The translations under genes and the position numbers were made by a program. A stretch of DNA of 64,000 nucleotides, taken from Streptomyces caniferus (GTDB taxonomy: Bacteria > Actinomycetota > Actinomycetes > Streptomycetales > Streptomycetaceae). This document shows, piece by piece, positions 62,756-64,000 of the stretch (positions are counted from its first letter, which is position 1; each line of letters starts with the position of its first letter). The notes under the pieces were generated by a model. That model saw nothing but the letters and a program-made list of their open reading frames with translations, was not told where the DNA came from and did no database searches. The stretch is from the NCBI RefSeq assembly GCF_009811555.1, contig NZ_BLIN01000005.1:124001-188000 (forward strand), given 5' to 3'.

Positions 62756-63517
62756 TCAGCCCTTGAGCTTGAGGACGTCGGCCACGCCGGCCGGGGGGCG
62801 GTTCCGGCTGCCGCCGAGGTGCGCATCGTCGGCCACCTGGCCGTCGTAGAAGCTGATCACCCGGTCCGCGGCGCTGGCCATCCTGGCGTCGTGGGTGACC
62901 AGCAAGATCGTCTGCCCGCGCTGGTGGAAACGGGCCAGCAGCCGCAGCACCTCCCTGGTGCCCTTGCTGTCCAGGCTGCCGGCGGGTTCGTCGGCGAGCA
63001 GCAGGCTGGGGGCGTTGACCAGGGCGCGGGCCAGCGCGACGCGCTGCTGTTCACCGCCGGACAGCTCGCCGGGTGTGCAGTTCTCCTTGCCGGTCAGTCC
63101 GAGTTCGTCGAGCAGCTCGGCCCGGTCGGTGCGGGCCTGCCGGGGGGACCGGCCGGCCAGCAAGGCGGGGAGTTCGACGTTGTCGGCGACGCTGAGGTTC
63201 GAGACCAGGTTGAAGAACTGGAAGACGATGCCGATGTGGCTGCGGCGCAGCTCCGCCCAGCGTGCCTCGCTGCAGGCGTCGACCTGGCGGCCGTCGAGCC
63301 AGAGCGAACCGCTGTCGGGCCGGTCGAGGCCGCCGAGGAGGTGCAGCAGGGTGGACTTGCCGGCTCCCGAGGGTCCGGTGACGGCGACGAACTCGCCGCG
63401 CTCGATGGACAGGTCGACGCCCCGCACCGCAGGGACCGGCGCGGCACCTTCCGGCCGGTGGGTCTTGACCAGGCCGGCTGCCCGGACTATCGGGCCGGAC
63501 GGCTCGTCCCGGTTCAT
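62756..63517 (-). CDS. ABC transporter ATP-binding protein (MacB/LolD type)
   Basis: This 253-residue ATPase has Walker A GPSGAGKST (about 51-59), the Q-loop IVFQFFNLVSNLSVADNVELPALLAG, signature LSGGEQQRVALARALV and Walker B LLLADEPAGSLDSKG, with the H-loop LLVTHDARMASAADRVI. This is the pattern of LolD/MacB ATPases that partner FtsX permeases. Its ATG overlaps the stop of the PadR regulator gene (ATGA). With the FtsX gene it forms a regulator-ATPase-permease operon. Confidence 0.95.
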   Translation of the reverse strand: MNRDEPSGPIVRAAGLVKTHRPEGAAPVPAVRGVDLSIERGEFVAVTGPSGAGKSTLLHLLGGLDRPDSGSLWLDGRQVDACSEARWAELRRSHIGIVFQFFNLVSNLSVADNVELPALLAGRSPRQARTDRAELLDELGLTGKENCTPGELSGGEQQRVALARALVNAPSLLLADEPAGSLDSKGTREVLRLLARFHQRGQTILLVTHDARMASAADRVISFYDGQVADDAHLGGSRNRPPAGVADVLKLKG

Positions 63518-64000
63518 TCCAACTCCTCTTGACAGCGCTCCAGCCAGTCGAGATCCGCCTGCAGATGCAGCATCGCGCCCTCGATCAGCAGCTGCGCGAC
63601 CCGGTTGTCCCGGTCCTCGCCCGCGGCGAGTTTCGACAGGTCGCGCATGGTGTTGAGGTAGTGGCGGCGCTGCCTGTTGATCAGGGCGATCTGGTCTGCG
63701 GTCCCGGTGTGGGGGGCCAGGGCGAGCTTCATGAAGAATTCGTCCCGTACCCGTGGTTCGGCGGTGGATTCTTCGAACCACGCGTCCACCGTTTCGCGTC
63801 CCGCCGCGGTGATCCGGTAGATGCGCTTGTTCGGGCGGTCCGACTGCTCGACGTCCTCCCCTTCGATCAGGCGCGCCTTCTCCAGCCTGCCCAGGGTGAC
63901 GTAGATCTGGCCGACGTTCGGCTGAGGGTATGCCGCGCCCAGGAGGTTCTCAAGGGCCTGCTTGAGTTCATAGCCGTGTGCGGGGCCGCTGACCAACAAC
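63514..64000 (-). CDS. PadR family transcriptional regulator (5' end outside window)
   Basis: The frame is open at the window edge; about 162 residues are visible. The winged-helix part reads LVSGPAHGYELKQALENLLGAAYPQPNVGQIYVTLGRLEKARLIEGEDVEQSDRPNKRIYRITAAGRETVDAWF, the PadR signature. It is followed by a C-terminal helical PadR_C dimerisation domain (ALINRQRRHYLNTMRDL). The missing start should lie only a few residues upstream, judging from the usual family N-terminus. PadR proteins beside ABC exporters usually repress them and respond to drug-like ligands. Its stop overlaps the ATPase start. Confidence 0.92.
   Translation of the reverse strand, partial: LLVSGPAHGYELKQALENLLGAAYPQPNVGQIYVTLGRLEKARLIEGEDVEQSDRPNKRIYRITAAGRETVDAWFEESTAEPRVRDEFFMKLALAPHTGTADQIALINRQRRHYLNTMRDLSKLAAGEDRDNRVAQLLIEGAMLHLQADLDWLERCQEELE

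Overview
The window is very GC-rich actinobacterial DNA with the codon use, GTG starts and signal peptides of Streptomyces. The strongest lineage marker is the pair at its left edge: a telomere-associated protein (Tap, 5' end outside the window) followed by the terminal protein Tpg. These two maintain linear replicon ends in Streptomyces, so the window most likely lies in a chromosome arm or on a large linear plasmid. Two genes carry the rare TTA leucine codon (bldA-dependent translation). No rRNA, tRNA, CRISPR array or insertion sequence was seen.

Left part (1-16 kb): tap-tpg; a divergent TetR/short-chain dehydrogenase pair with a palindromic operator; a run of small secreted proteins (lamin-tail domain, M15-peptidase-like, DUF2690); a P-loop ATPase; an AI-2E family membrane protein; a YCII/DGPF protein translationally coupled to an ECF42-type sigma factor; and a GAF-SpoIIE-HATPase phosphatase with a methyltransferase. 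Middle left (17-31.8 kb): a cytochrome P450; a peptide-type ABC importer operon with its receptor gene last; a TMEM175-like membrane protein; a lipoprotein alpha/beta hydrolase; a MOSC-flavoreductase-ferredoxin fusion; and a coupled hydrolase-P450 pair.

The centre (31.8-45.2 kb) is the most notable part. Ten minus-strand genes form one apparent operon: ATP-grasp ligase, DUF364 protein, cysteine-synthase-like PLP enzyme, dipeptide-epimerase-like enzyme, MFS transporter, methyltransferase, then receptor, two permeases and a fused double ATPase of the nickel/peptide/opine ABC family. Eight of the nine junctions are 4-base GTGA or ATGA overlaps. Upstream lies a 21-bp Fur-family (Zur-like) palindrome, shared with a divergent secreted peptidase. 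The layout of make, export, re-import and repress by metal matches known metallophore systems (staphylopine Cnt, EDDS, coelibactin), but the enzyme set is not one I recognise. It is proposed as a candidate undescribed zincophore system.

Right part (45.2-64 kb): a Vat/CatB-like acetyltransferase; a complete class I P450 chain (P450, ferredoxin reductase, 3Fe-4S ferredoxin); a lipoprotein; a histone-H1-like winged-helix protein; a YqcI/YcgG protein; a DUF2238 membrane protein; an exported HAD-like protein; a hydrolase; a DUF2180 zinc-ribbon protein; a histidine phosphatase; a secreted CAP protein; a VOC protein; a UvrA-like ATPase; and a PadR/ABC/FtsX export operon cut by the window edge. Several convergent junctions carry long perfect hairpins that look like bidirectional terminators.
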